DNA of 64,000 bases from Saturnia japonica. Its lineage: Eukaryota > Arthropoda > Insecta > Lepidoptera > Saturniidae. Of the stretch, positions 50,674-64,000 are shown in pieces. The stretch spans positions 8,735,190-8,799,189 of the forward strand of contig CM065311.1 of assembly GCA_033032175.1 (NCBI GenBank), read 5' to 3'. Position numbers and translations under genes: made by a program. The notes below the pieces were generated by a model. That model worked only from the letters and a program-made list of their open reading frames with translations. It made no database searches and was not told where the DNA came from. Every line of letters begins with the position of its first letter. Within the stretch, counting starts at the first letter, position 1.

Positions 50674-53600
50674 ATGCGTGCGGCAGTATGCGGCGCCATG
50701 TCGGGCGGGTCGCGTGCCTTCTTATTAACTGCGTTACTGGCCCTCCTATATTCAGGTATTTTTACTACTAAAATGTTACGGTAGCAAACGTAACTGAGAG
50801 AGATAAATTTATCGCAACATTTAAATACATTATCTGATTTATTTATCCAGAATTATTACATATTACAAATCAATTAAAATACTAAATACAGCAGTATATA
50901 CGTAAAATTTAAATTTCTTGAAAGTTATATAAACAATATGATATATGTAGGTTTATGTGTACTACGACATATATAAAAAATATATTTGAAAGTCATTTAT
51001 ATACATAAAAGTTTATAATTATTTTTTTTATTTAGAGTTTTCTTTATAAATCTGCTTCACATCTTAAAACTAGAACCTAATAATTATCTAGTACCATATT
51101 TAATGGAAAGGCGCAGATGAAAACCTTTTTATCTCTAAATCTCTTTTATTGATCTGGCATCGCTGCAGCATCACATAAATGGTTCCTTGTTGTGGATGTA
51201 TTTCATCGCACTCAAAATACTCAACTGTGTATTTTACGGTTTTCGCTTTAGTTTTATTAAATATCAGTTTCTGGAATGTATAACATAATAAAACTAAACA
51301 TATTAGAAGGAAATGTAATGGAAGGAAATCAGGAAGCTAAACCAGTATTTTTTTATATAAAGCTAAGTAATAAATTTAATTGTATAAATCATTTATTTAA
51401 AGAAATCATTAATAAAATTTCAGGATGGTGCTCCGAAGACGAAGAACGTTTAGTCCGCGATCTGTTTCGTGGATACAACAAACTCATCCGACCAGTCCAA
51501 AACATGACTCAGAAGGTCGATGTTCGATTTGGCCTAGCGTTTGTCCAGCTTATTAACGTGGTAAGCTATTAAAGTGGTAATTTAAATCTTATTACCAAGT
51601 CAACATATTGCAAGAACTATACAGCGTATTATGATTTGAAATTCTATTATTATGTTTAAAAAAAAATCAAGTGAATATCGTAAGATCGTGACATAATCCT
51701 CATATGAAATATCTTCTTAATAAAATTCGTAAGGCTTATTGACAGACAATATACAGCTTAAACTGGTGGGTCTAGAAGAAATAAATTTTACACAAAAGTT
51801 CCTTATTTAATGTGGATTAGCACTAAGAAAGGAATTTTGATTGTTTATCTCCTTAGGGAGTTTAAATAAAAATATGATGTTCCTGATGGGAAATTTCATC
51901 GGGCAGACGGCTAGTACTAAATACATTTCAAAAAATAATAGTATGTTCGAGTGCTATTTAATGTAATTATTCTCAAATATTTACACATTCCAGAACGAGA
52001 AAAATCAAATCATGAAGTCTAACGTTTGGCTACGTTTAGTATGGATGGATTACCAGTTGATGTGGGACGAGGCCGATTATGGTGGTATAGGTGTGTTGCG
52101 TCTCCCACCGGACAAGGTTTGGAAACCGGATATTGTACTATTTAATAAGTAAGCGTTTTATATGGGTAATTAAATTTAACTAAAATAAAAGCTATAAAAA
52201 TCAATAAATTAAATTTTATTTCAGTGCTGATGGAAATTATGAGGTGCGATACAAATCCAACGTGTTGATATATCCAAACGGAGAAGTACTATGGGTGCCG
52301 CCAGCTATTTATCAGGTTTATATATAAACAGTTATATTTTCTAACTAGCTGTGCCCGCGGCTCCACTCATGTGGGCTACAGAATTATTGTTTATGAAGTA
52401 AAACAAAACAAAATAATTTAAATCTCTCAAGTAGTATTTTCGTGATGCGAACACAATGGCAAACCTCAATCATTTTATATATATAGATTAAATACTAAAA
52501 TTAAGCAGTGATGGCTCAGTTGGTAGCGTGTACGGACTCTGCATCGATCGACGTGAGTTCGAAATCCGTGCAATGAGTCTGAGCTTTCGGTGAAGGAAAA
52601 CATCGTAGTGAAACCATAGCATGGTGGTAAGGCTTTTTCTAATGCCCGCTTAGCTAACTACCACTCTAAATTTGAAAACCTGTTGCCAGACACCTATAGG
52701 TGTATTCCGGCAGTTGCACTTGAGAGCCAGTATTCCACTAGCCTTAGCATACCGTCTTGGGCCACATCATCACTTATGATCAGGTGAAATTGTGGTCACA
52801 GCGCTAAACCTACAATGACAATAAAAAGAAACAAAAAAAAACAGTCATATTGAATTTTATTTGACAAATACTCAATATATAATGGGTATGTGCAAAATTA
52901 ATTATGATATATTCATTTACTACTTTATCTAAATATATTTATTTTGCTAAACATGCATTTCAGAGTTCCTGTACCATTGATGTCACATATTTCCCATTCG
53001 ACCAACAAACCTGCATTATGAAATTCGGTTCATGGACTTTCAATGGAGATCAAGTCTCGCTTGCTTTATACAATAACAAAAACTTCGTTGATTTATCCGA
53101 TTACTGGAAATCAGGGACTTGGGACATAATTGAAGTACCCGCGTACCTGAATATTTACGAAGGAAATCATCCAACAGAAACTGATATAACATTCTATATA
53201 ATTATAAGAAGAAAAACTTTGTTTTACACAGTGAACTTGATATTGCCTACTGTACTGATCTCGTTCCTTTGTGTACTGGTATTCTATTTACCTGCTGAAG
53301 CTGGAGAAAAGGTGAATATCTCATTTCTATATAACACTAGCGGTGCCCCACGGTTTCACCCGTGTTAAATTTACTCGATCAACACTCCACCGCGCGCCGT
53401 TGTGCGCGGCCAGCACACCCTTGTAGCCCGATCATTGTTCTCACATCCCGTACTTTCCTACAGCTTCCCAGATTGCTTGACATTCATGATTACTGCTCAG
53501 CTCTTTAGATTAGTAGTGTGAAGTTATAGGCTATTAACATTCTCAATAAATAGGCTATAAAATGCAAAAGTTTTTTTCTAATCTGAAGGATAGTTCTAGA

Positions 53601-56043
53601 GATAAGCACGTTCAAACAAACCAAAATAATGTGTGCTTTGTAATGGTGTAAATAGATAGAAAATCCTTTTAACTTATGTCATCATCATCATCATTTCAGC
53701 CGCAGGACGTCCACTGCTGAACATAGGCCTCCCCCATAGATCTCCAGAGCGACCGATCTTGTGCGGCCTGCACCCAACGGCTCCCAGCGACCTTTATTAG
53801 GTCGTCTTTCCATCTAGTGGGGGGCCGTCCTACGCTGCGCTTTCCGGTGCGTGGTCTCCACTCGAGAACCTTTCTGCCCCAACGGCCGTCAGTTCTCCGA
53901 ACCTTGTGCCCCGCCCACTGCCACTTCAACTTGCTAATCCTTTTGACTATGTCGGAGACCTTAGTTTGTCTACGGATTTCCTCATTTCTGATTCGATCTC
54001 GTAAAGGAACACCAAGCATAGCCCTCTCCATAGCTCGCTGATGTAACTTATGTAATCTTTTATAATAATCTTAATTTCAATTTCAGGTGACGCTAGGTAT
54101 CAGTATTTTGCTGTCACTCGTCGTGTTCTTACTACTGGTTTCAAAAATTCTTCCTCCAACCTCTCTGGTACTGCCTCTCATAGCGAAGTACCTTCTTTTC
54201 ACATTTATTATGAATACTGTCAGTATTCTAGTAACTGTTATCATCATCAATTGGAACTTTAGAGGTCCTAGGACACACAGGTAATGCGTGAAACTAAAGA
54301 ACTATACCTACTTTTCTTTAGCAAATATGTGATTATTATGTATTTTGTAGAATGCCGCTTTGGATTCGAAGTGTTTTTCTTCATTATCTACCAGCAGCAC
54401 TGTTGATGCGTCGACCTCGTAAAACACGATTACGATGGATGATGGAAATGCCTGGAATGGGAGCCCCACCTCACGCGGCTGCGACACACGACTTGCCCAA
54501 ACATATCAGGTGAGTGATTTAAAAGTCTTAGCGGTTATATCGCTAATACGTTTATTACATAACATGCTGTCGATACTAACTTCATAGTACGATTGGTGCA
54601 AAACAAAGCAAAATGGAGACAATGGAGCTGTCCGATCTGCACCACCCGAACTGTAAAATCAATCGCGCTGCGGGCGGCGGAGGAGAGGTTGGAGCTTTAG
54701 GTGGTCTCGGAAGCCTCGGTGGACTTGGCTTGGGAGGCGAACGAAGGGAATCTGAAAGCTCAGATTCGTTGCTCCTGTCACCCGAAGCCGCAAAAGCTAC
54801 TGAGGCTGTGGAATTCATCGCGGAACATTTACGAAACGAAGACCTATATATTCAAGTAAGTAAATAATGTACTATATGGATCTAATGTAAAATATGCCGT
54901 GTGTTGTGATTGTAAGACGTATTCAAATGTAACTTTTATTCATAAATATAACTTTCATATTTACCAAAAAAAACTACTTTTCAATATAACCATCTTATAG
55001 TAATGTGTTCAAAGAAATTGGCAACAAAGAGATCAAATGGTGAGGACATTCCAGCGACAACTAACAGTTGAAGTAAAAAATAAAAAGTAAAAAGTTATAT
55101 CGTCGATGAAAGGCTAATTTGACGAACGTGTAAAGTTTATGAAATGCACATTATTATCAATTAAGCTTTCCACCGTTGGCGTCGATATTTTAGATTTTCT
55201 AAAAGAAATGACACATTCAGTGTTTGTTTGACTTGAAATCGACTGTACTTGTTAGTAAACACAATACAATCCAGAAAAGACGGCGCGGCAACCACTGAGA
55301 GGGTCTATAATCTATATAGCTGATCCCGAAACGGGACAAACCAAAAGATAGCCACTATAACGGGTTTATCACCATGTATATGGTGATCGCCATTCTACTT
55401 GTTTACTAAATAGATATAAAGCCAAAACATAAAACTACAATGCGGCGTCGCATCGCACAAATTTGCCTTGACACATCGCAAGATCTTACAATTCGCAACA
55501 CAAAAACGCAATGGTCACCCGAACCGTGGTAGCGAGCTGCCTTACCCCACGAAATCGCATCGAACCACTTTGAGACGTAATTTTTTACATTACGAGGTCG
55601 GCGCGGCGTCGCATCGCAGCGATTCTCAGTTTTGCCTCTATGGAGAATGTTACACGTGGTGTATCGTGGTCTCGCGAACCAGTCTGACACAATTGCAATG
55701 TCATAACACTCCGTAATGCTTGCAAAACACAAATACTTACAACATTGTACAGACTCATATAATGTATTTATGCATATTGTATGTATATAGTTAATTAACG
55801 TAGAAAATGTAATAATTGTTAAAAAATATTTTAATATTATTCAAATAATTATTTAACTTTTGTTCGTACGAATTGTAGACTCGTGAGGACTGGAAGTACG
55901 TAGCGATGGTCATCGATAGACTACAGTTGTACATATTCTTCATCGTCACAACAGCTGGGACAGTTGGCATTCTGATGGATGCACCACACATCTTCGAGTA
56001 CGTTGATCAAGATCGTATTATTGAAATATACCGCGGAAAATAA
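50674..56043 (+). CDS. nAChRbeta1: Nicotinic acetylcholine receptor subunit beta1
   Basis: Non-alpha subunit of insect acetylcholine-gated cation channels. Exons: 50674-50755, 51424-51560, 51994-52148, 52225-52315, 52964-53311, 54087-54280, 54351-54509, 54588-54855, 55879-56043. Phases join to 532 residues. A second in-frame ATG at 50698 would give 524 and the cleaner signal peptide ([12 protein letters not shown]). [20 protein letters not shown] opens the mature protein. Loop D is [10 protein letters not shown]. The Cys loop is C158-C172 ([13 protein letters not shown]). There is no Cys pair before TM1, as expected for beta. TM1-TM3 include [13 protein letters not shown]. The cytoplasmic loop has [17 protein letters not shown], a Gly-Leu-rich insert and [16 protein letters not shown]. 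After TM4 it ends [11 protein letters not shown]. It matches insect beta1 almost throughout. The arginine in loop D, changed in neonicotinoid-resistant aphids (R81T), is present. Confidence 0.96.
51760..51914 (+). repeat. Short interspersed repeat R2, copy 2 (beta1 intron 2)
   Basis: AAACTGGTGGGTCTAGAAGA ... CAGACGGCTAG before T; related to 38790-38940. Confidence 0.5.
52345..52487 (-). mobile_element. Short Helitron-like element (beta1 intron 4)
   Basis: On the minus strand it starts TCTATATATATAAAATGATT after A and ends GAGCCGCGGGCACAGCTAG before T. It is only 143 bp, probably an internally deleted derivative of the longer families. Confidence 0.6.
52503..52828 (+). repeat. tRNA-derived SINE family S2, copy 2 (beta1 intron 4)
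   Basis: A box TGGCTCAGTTGG (52512-52523) and B-box-like GAGTTCGAAATCC (52555-52567), then the family body (GAAGGAAAACATCGTAGTG, CACCTATAGGTGTATTCCGG) and an A-rich tail. It lacks tRNA secondary structure, so it is a SINE rather than a tRNA gene. Confidence 0.75.
53337..53660 (-). mobile_element. Helitron-like family 3 element (beta1 intron 5)
   Basis: The minus-strand 3' end reads GGGTGAAACCGTGGGGCACC and then GCTAG, before T. The probable 5' end is TCTATCTATTTACACC near 53660. It lies only 26 bp after the exon 5 donor. Confidence 0.5.
53680..54045 (-). mobile_element. RTE-like LINE 3' fragment (beta1 intron 5)
   Basis: The minus-strand frame 53696-54031 encodes the C-terminal LINE domain: [31 protein letters not shown] and [11 protein letters not shown]. 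It ends in an ATG-repeat tail (plus-strand TCATCATCATCATCA at 53680-53694). The element is 5'-truncated, as is usual for target-primed insertion. It ends about 40 bp before exon 6 of the beta1 gene. Confidence 0.8.
55317..55710. repeat. Unclassified GC-richer repeat region (beta1 intron 8)
   Basis: GCGGCGTCGCATCGCA occurs twice, at 55442 and 55607. GCTGATCCCGAAACG at 55320 also occurs at about 35949. It is probably an old mobile element of unknown type. Open frames of 82-108 codons across it show no domain. Confidence 0.35.
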
Positions 56044-56626
56044 TTAACTATAGTTTTAAATATACGATCCCAAATGAATTTGTTAAAACGGCTTCCATAA
56101 TTTAAAATTATAAGTAGGTATGTAAACTGATTCCAATTTCAATTTCAATTTTTATAATGTAATTATAGTATGTAAATAATATAAAGTAAATCTAGTATAA
56201 AAATCATGACTTTTATAGAGTAGGTCAAGACTTCCCAAACTCTTTCAGTTCACGGCGCACTTTGTTAGAAAATACTAAATATGTTTAGTATTTTGTAACG
56301 GCGCGCGGCACCCTAGTCAAAATATGTTAACTCTAATCAAGCACCGAAATATTTTTAATTTTTTTATTTTTGTATAAATCTTACAGTCTTTGTACCAACA
56401 TCTGGTATCCCTGCTTTTGCCCACACTTTGTGGAACCCCTGGAATATGTCATTAATTTTCGGCAGATATGTTAGCTTGAAAACGCAAATTGAATTTGAAT
56501 GCATCGAAATAAATTTAGTTTTCAGGGGAAAAAATCTAGCATCTAGCACATGTTATAAGAACCAACTATATTGGTATGTAATATTATAGAATTTAATGGC
56601 TGTGTTCGAATATTATCCAAAATAAA
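56044..56626 (+). terminator. Probable 3' UTR of beta1, with AATAAA at 56621-56626
   Basis: AATAAA at 56621-56626 lies 578 bp past the stop codon. Earlier A-rich variants also exist, so the exact cleavage site is unsure. Confidence 0.35.
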
Positions 56627-56871
56627 CGATATAGGTAAATCAAAATCATTAATATTTACGTTTACATAAGTATTGCGTTTACGTACTGTACGTAACGTGC
56701 CTACATCATTTGTTGGAAATAGGTACCTATGTCATATAATATTTTAGCAATTTACGTATATCTAGCTTTGTACCGGCGACATACTTGCTATTTCTGCGAT
56801 TTTATAAAAAAATATGTATGTAGGTACAAGACCTAAAATTAAATGTATTTTGTCAAAATATCAATACCATT

Positions 56872-57463
56872 AAGGAATGCAATCCCGCGAGATAATTTCA
56901 ATCGAGGTATTTGAAGGACCGAACTTTCTTGGTTACGCTGGATCCAGGTATTTGCGGGATCCCGCAAGGTGGAATTAGAGTTCTGAAATCAATCGTTATA
57001 AAAACCTGATAGACCTCATTTTCATCGTTTTAATTTTACCATAAATTAAACAATCATTTTGGTATATCTTAAATGGCTTTTAGACATAAAAATTAAGATA
57101 TATATTGACATAGTCACTTCAATATCACTAACATAGGTACATTGAAATAAATACGTACACATCACAAACACGTAAAGGCACATACCTTAAATTCTCATAA
57201 ACATCATAAGAAAATTAAACATTAATAGCTTCGTAAAATAGTTAGAGTATTAATTGTGTCGTCTGCTAAACAGCTTCTGATATTGCACACAAGGCAACCA
57301 GCGCGGCGGTTGAAAAAGCTAACTAAGCGTCTAGACTGGTTGGTACAATAGTCATTACGTCATTAGGTAGTGAATTTAAGCACGCAGAATGACACGATTA
57401 TCCACGCTTCTCTGTAATCCCGCCAGTCCAGCGGGATCCCGGTATCCCGGGATTACATTCCCT
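56872..57463. mobile_element. MITE-like element with inverted ends
   Basis: The left end AAGGAATGCAATCCCG is mirrored by the right end CGGGATTACATTCCCT. The interior has further CGGGATCCCG palindromes near both ends. At about 592 bp it carries no protein frame. I could not see a convincing target duplication, so the superfamily is open. Confidence 0.5.
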
Positions 57464-57866
57464 AAATAGCATGTTTGTAGACGTAACTATTCAATTATCA
57501 GATAAAATATGATAGATAGTCCAAAAAATCCTGATTTCAAATGTAACAGATGAAGTTATGAAACTAATTTAATTTAAATTTGAATGCCCTAATTCATGTC
57601 TTCAAATCGAAAATATCCAGAAGTATGTGTAACATCACTTGCTCTTTTTTATTGACCGTTCAGTTTCAACAAATACTTACCAAATATTATATCCATTAGA
57701 AAAAACTACCATAAACTTTTCTGCAGTTAACGATATTATATTTGTTTACTTTAAACTAATAACCGCCTGCGACTACGCAGGTTGTACTTATATTATACAA
57801 AGACACAAGTAACCGGAGTAACTAACAACTTTTACTAACATGAAATACATCTTTAGCAAATCCTAA

Positions 57867-58403
57867 TCTATACAATTAATAAAATTTAAGTATCTTTTTG
57901 TAATGTTAAAATAACAGCTTTTTGCTAAATAAATATGAAAGTATATAATTGTATATAAAACAAAAAACCATATTTATAATTTTTGTATTTCTGTCTGTTT
58001 GTTCCTAAATTCCTAATCTCCGAATAATTGGACCGATTTTGACAGGTCTTTTACTAACAGATTCCTGATGTTATAAGGAGTAACTTAGGCTACTTTTACT
58101 ATATAAAAAGAATCAGGATCCCCCGCTAATAAAAATTAATTCGGAAAAACTGCAATTTTGGGGTACTTAAATGGCTTACGCTGAATAAACCACAAGAGTT
58201 AATTCAAATTAATGTAGTAGGTATATAATTTTAGATCAAGACCTACAAAAAAGTCAGCGAGAACAAAATATCTTCTAAGGTTCACCCACAAAAAAGCGTT
58301 TTTGTCTTTAAAAAAAACCGGGAACGGGGGTAGTAGGATTCGCGTGTATACCCGATCAACGGCATTCTATAGTCCACGCGAGCGCAACCGCTGGCACAGC
58401 CAG
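57867..58403 (+). mobile_element. Non-autonomous Helitron-like element, family 1, copy 3
   Basis: Starts TCTATACAATTAATAAAATT after A. The end reads CGCTGGCACAGCCAG before T, with CTAG mutated to CCAG. Internal motifs match the copies at 5523 and 13748. Confidence 0.7.
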
Positions 58404-59139
58404 TATTCTTCTAAAAATGAATATAATCAGGTATCTGTGTGGCGTAGAAAACAATCTTCATAATTATATAATATAAAAATGAATATTGTATGTATGTGTT
58501 CTACAATGCGTTCGCATATGGTTCATATTCTGATGGAGTTGAAAATTTGTACAGCCGTTACATCGTTGTACGGTAGCACTTACAAACGTAAATCTTCCTG
58601 ACATAGTACCTCATTCCATAGTAATTGATTCCTGATGGTAATCAAAGAACAATAATTTACTTACAAAAAAACTTTACCCATGAGGTGAAAACTATAGATA
58701 CCTACGATTATATTAGTATTCGATTTAGACATCTAATTATTACATATCCAGAAAAATAAACCCATTTAACTCGAAAATAACTGATTATAATTCAATTTTA
58801 TATAGGTATTTACACGTATGCGCTCATTAATAAATATTAATTCTGTAATTATAATACAATTACAAATATATATAAAATTAAAGTAGTAATTTCATATTAT
58901 AATCCGGTTAATATGGACGAATACTGTACAATTTGTTTTTGAATAATTGCGTAGAAGTACCTAATTAAATCTTCCAATAAGACTTTTAAATAATCACAAT
59001 GTCTACGTATTTATACCATAATTTAAAGTAAATAATAATTTATAACATCTGTAATATATCCTTGTTTTATTTTAGCTATAACTGTTGCCTTTAAAAAGTT
59101 CATCGATTCCCGTCCTCAGGGAACTTGTCATTAAAATGT
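58404..59139. other. Intergenic, AT-rich; no gene seen
   Basis: No coding frame or classified repeat was recognised. Confidence 0.4.
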
Positions 59140-59625
59140 TCCATGACCGTTCCGTGCCATACTCTCAACCGATTTTGATGAAATTTTGTACACGGTGCGG
59201 AGGGAGGAGAATGATATTATAAGAGGGACAAGTTGAAAATGTGTCCAGCTTACCTAAGCAGCAAATTTAAATTTAAAAACCTGTTGTAAAATATATAGAA
59301 ATCATTGAACAATTATGGGAAAATGTGTGTAGTGAAAAGTTGTCCAAGAGGGCCACAATTAAAAATAATAACTTAAAAATGTAGGTACCTACGCACTTGC
59401 TAACGTGACGCCACCTTAATTTACCACGATTTTCAACCTCACTTTTCAACGGACCTTTTTTCGTGCATAGAGATGGTACTCCTGGTCATACACGGGAAGT
59501 TTATATTGTCAATTGATATGTAATAGGAATTGTCAATAATGTAAGTAGAAAATAAAATTACGGGATATAAATTACTACTTGGTAACAAACGCGTGCGGAG
59601 CCGCCCAGCGCGTAGGTGTTGTATG
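59140..59625 (+). repeat. Helitron-like family 2 fragment
   Basis: Contains 'ccgattttgatgaaatttt', 'tacacgggaagtttat' and 'acgcgtgcggagccgccc', as in the family-2 copies. Both ends are eroded. Confidence 0.5.
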
Positions 59626-59639
59626 AAGATTACATTTTG

Positions 59640-59935
59640 AAGCAATGGCTCAGTGATCGCGTATACAGACTCCGCGTCCATCAACGTGAGTTCAAATGCC
59701 TACAATAAGCCCGAGCTTTTGGTTAAGGACAACATCGTGATGAAACCATAGCATGGTCGTAGAGCATTTAACAATACCCGGCTGGTTACCTACATCAAGA
59801 TGAAGTCTGACTCCAAGCACCTTTAGATATGTTCCAGCAGCTGCACTTGAAGAGCCATTCTCCCATTATAGGCTTAGCTTAGGCCATATCATCATTTAAC
59901 ATGAAGATGAGACTGTGACCAAACGCCAAAACTTT
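59640..59935 (+). repeat. tRNA-derived SINE family S2, copy 3
   Basis: Head CAATGGCTCAGTGATCGCGT and 'cgtgagttcaaatgcc' as B-box remnant, then the family body ('acaacatcgtgatgaaacc', 'gcagctgcacttgaagagcc'). Confidence 0.65.
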
Positions 59936-61394
59936 AAAGAATTAAAAATCTAAATATTTAACAGCATAATTATTAGGTAAGAACAATGAAAACACTGAAT
60001 TTGTCTTATTTAAATATATTTTCTACAATTTTCATCAACTCATTTAATAACAATCTAACTATAGTAATCGCAAAGTGCTTCAAAGGTACGCTCATCGAAA
60101 TCAAAAAAATTATTATATTTTCAAGTGCGTTTTTTATCCAACGGAGTAAAATGACATTTCATATGTTTCTAGTTTATTGTTTTTGAAATAATGGTGCCAC
60201 CATTTGTAAGTAATTGTAACACCATATTATGATTAAATAATATACTTTTTGATACGATTCTAGAAATTACATTTAGTGATTGTAAATTCAGAGATTAGAT
60301 TCGTTTTTAGATTTTCATGCAAACTGATCTATACCAGATTTTGAAATCGTTTTCAAGAGCGGATCTGACGCGCAGTTTCGATTGTACTAGCGAACGACAT
60401 ACGCAAACGAAGTAAACGAACGCTTTATGAAATACGATTTTTTTAGATATGATATCCATAATATTCTAAAAAGTTTATGTGATAGTTTAGTTTATTATGA
60501 TTACGTCGATTTTTCAACATGGGTTAGGGCTAGCAGAAAAGTTTTGCAGAAAACTTTGTATTTTGGATTACATGAATTGCATCAACCAAAACTATTCAAA
60601 GACAAATATGTATTTGCAATAATGAAATCTACTCATAATAGTTCCAATCTAAATTAGATCTTATTACATCACTATGTAGTTTTATTTCAATGTGCGATAC
60701 TCTTCATGCAAAAGTTGATTGTCAATTTACTCCAGGGGTTAAAAAATGCAGTTTAGTTAATATAACGTTAATTCAGTGTAATTTTATAAATACTATGGTT
60801 ACACAACTATTGCGGAAAATCATTGAAACTAATTGATACTCAAAATATGTCGTTTATAAATTATATTGATAATAAAGGGTTAGTTTCTGTTTTTTTTTTT
60901 TTTTATAGGTTTATATCTACGTTATACGCACTATTACAATAAGAATATATGGGTAGAAGTGTAGAAATTATCAAAAAAAAAGTAAACTAATCCAATAATA
61001 GTAGGTAATCGAATTGAGATATTATTTATCTAGATTTCAGAAGTTCTCGTTTTGTAAATTTTCGTTATTAATTTACAATAATTAAAATTATTTTATTTGA
61101 ATTTGATTCCCTGGTCCGCCATATTTATTTACCTGTATGCAAGTCTTGCTAACATACGCTTTGCTGTGCACCTGTGGATGTTCCGATTTTAAACAGATGA
61201 ACGCATAGATGTAGTATAACATCTATGGATGAGCATACATCTTTGTACAACGGTTGACACGACGCAATGCATTTTTTACATGAGTTTCATAATCAAATAT
61301 TATAGAAATGTAATAAACCAGTTAGTATAAACTAAGAATACAGCAATAATTTTTCATTTTATTTATTTTTTTGACAATTATACTTAGGGAAATC
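59936..61394. other. Intergenic, AT-rich; no gene seen
   Basis: Open frames at 59986-60186 and 60427-60657 have no recognised domain or splice context. A poly-T run lies at about 60891-60904. Confidence 0.35.
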
Positions 61395-61407
61395 TCATAT
61401 ATTTATT
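61358..61407 (-). terminator. Polyadenylation signals of RPB1
   Basis: On the minus strand AATAAA occurs at 61402-61407, and again at 61362-61367 and 61358-61363, about 110-150 bp past the RPB1 stop codon. Confidence 0.5.
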
Positions 61408-61515
61408 ATACATAAAAAAGTGACATTATTACATTTCAAATTATAATTTCTTGAATTTGAACATGTAATTTGATAGAGAAGTATTTCATACACGTTCCGT
61501 ATAACGCATTTTTCT

Positions 61516-64000
<2,485 letters not shown>

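Noticed and set aside
52503..52580. Possible tRNA gene inside beta1 intron 4
   Set aside because: It belongs to a multi-copy SINE family with copies at 24325 and 59640, and it lacks a tRNA fold.
53696..54031. 111-codon minus-strand frame considered as a gene
   Set aside because: It is the C-terminal end of a LINE with an ATG-repeat tail, lying inside a beta1 intron.
60427..60657. 76-codon plus-strand frame
   Set aside because: No domain, no upstream promoter or splice context, and AT-rich composition like the neighbouring desert.

Overview
The window looks like AT-rich insect nuclear DNA, most likely from a moth or butterfly. Genes are split by GT-AG introns, and most of the sequence is intron or intergenic DNA packed with non-autonomous Helitron-like elements, tRNA-derived SINEs, RTE-like LINEs and cut-and-paste DNA transposons. 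The protein-coding content is insect nicotinic receptor subunits and the largest subunit of RNA polymerase II. The lepidopteran assignment is an inference from the style of the repeats; no marker gene proves it.

Layout. (1) 1-2767, minus strand: a coding exon of a PDZ-domain, proline-rich scaffold-type protein, with the 3' part beyond the left edge. Two single-base frame breaks lie in homopolymer runs. A CpG-rich island near 21.4-22.0 kb may be its distal promoter (weak inference). (2) 2.8-36.6 kb: no confident protein gene. It holds two dead Tigger/pogo-like transposons in inverted orientation, several Helitron-like families with TC...CTAG ends inserted at AT, SINEs, and a four-level nest of elements at 30.3-33.5 kb. 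(3) 37,255-47,776, plus strand: a complete 11-exon nicotinic acetylcholine receptor alpha subunit of the alpha5/alpha6/alpha7 clade, with a degraded RTE-like LINE in intron 2. (4) 50,674-56,043, plus strand: the complete 9-exon nicotinic receptor beta1 subunit, head-to-tail with the alpha gene. (5) 56-61.4 kb: intergenic, with a MITE, a Helitron, a SINE and another repeat. (6) 61,516-64,000, minus strand: the 3' three exons of RPB1, including the whole C-terminal heptad domain; the 5' part lies beyond the right edge. RPB1 and beta1 converge tail to tail.

The alpha and beta1 products are subunit types known to contribute to pentameric acetylcholine-gated cation channels in insect neurons. The alpha gene carries the agonist-binding Cys-Cys pair and beta1 carries a complementary loop D. 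Whether these two co-assemble cannot be told from sequence.

I found no sign of a new defence, biosynthetic or other multi-gene system. The most unusual items are the nested transposons, the twin frame breaks in the PDZ gene, and a possible truncated alpha isoform.
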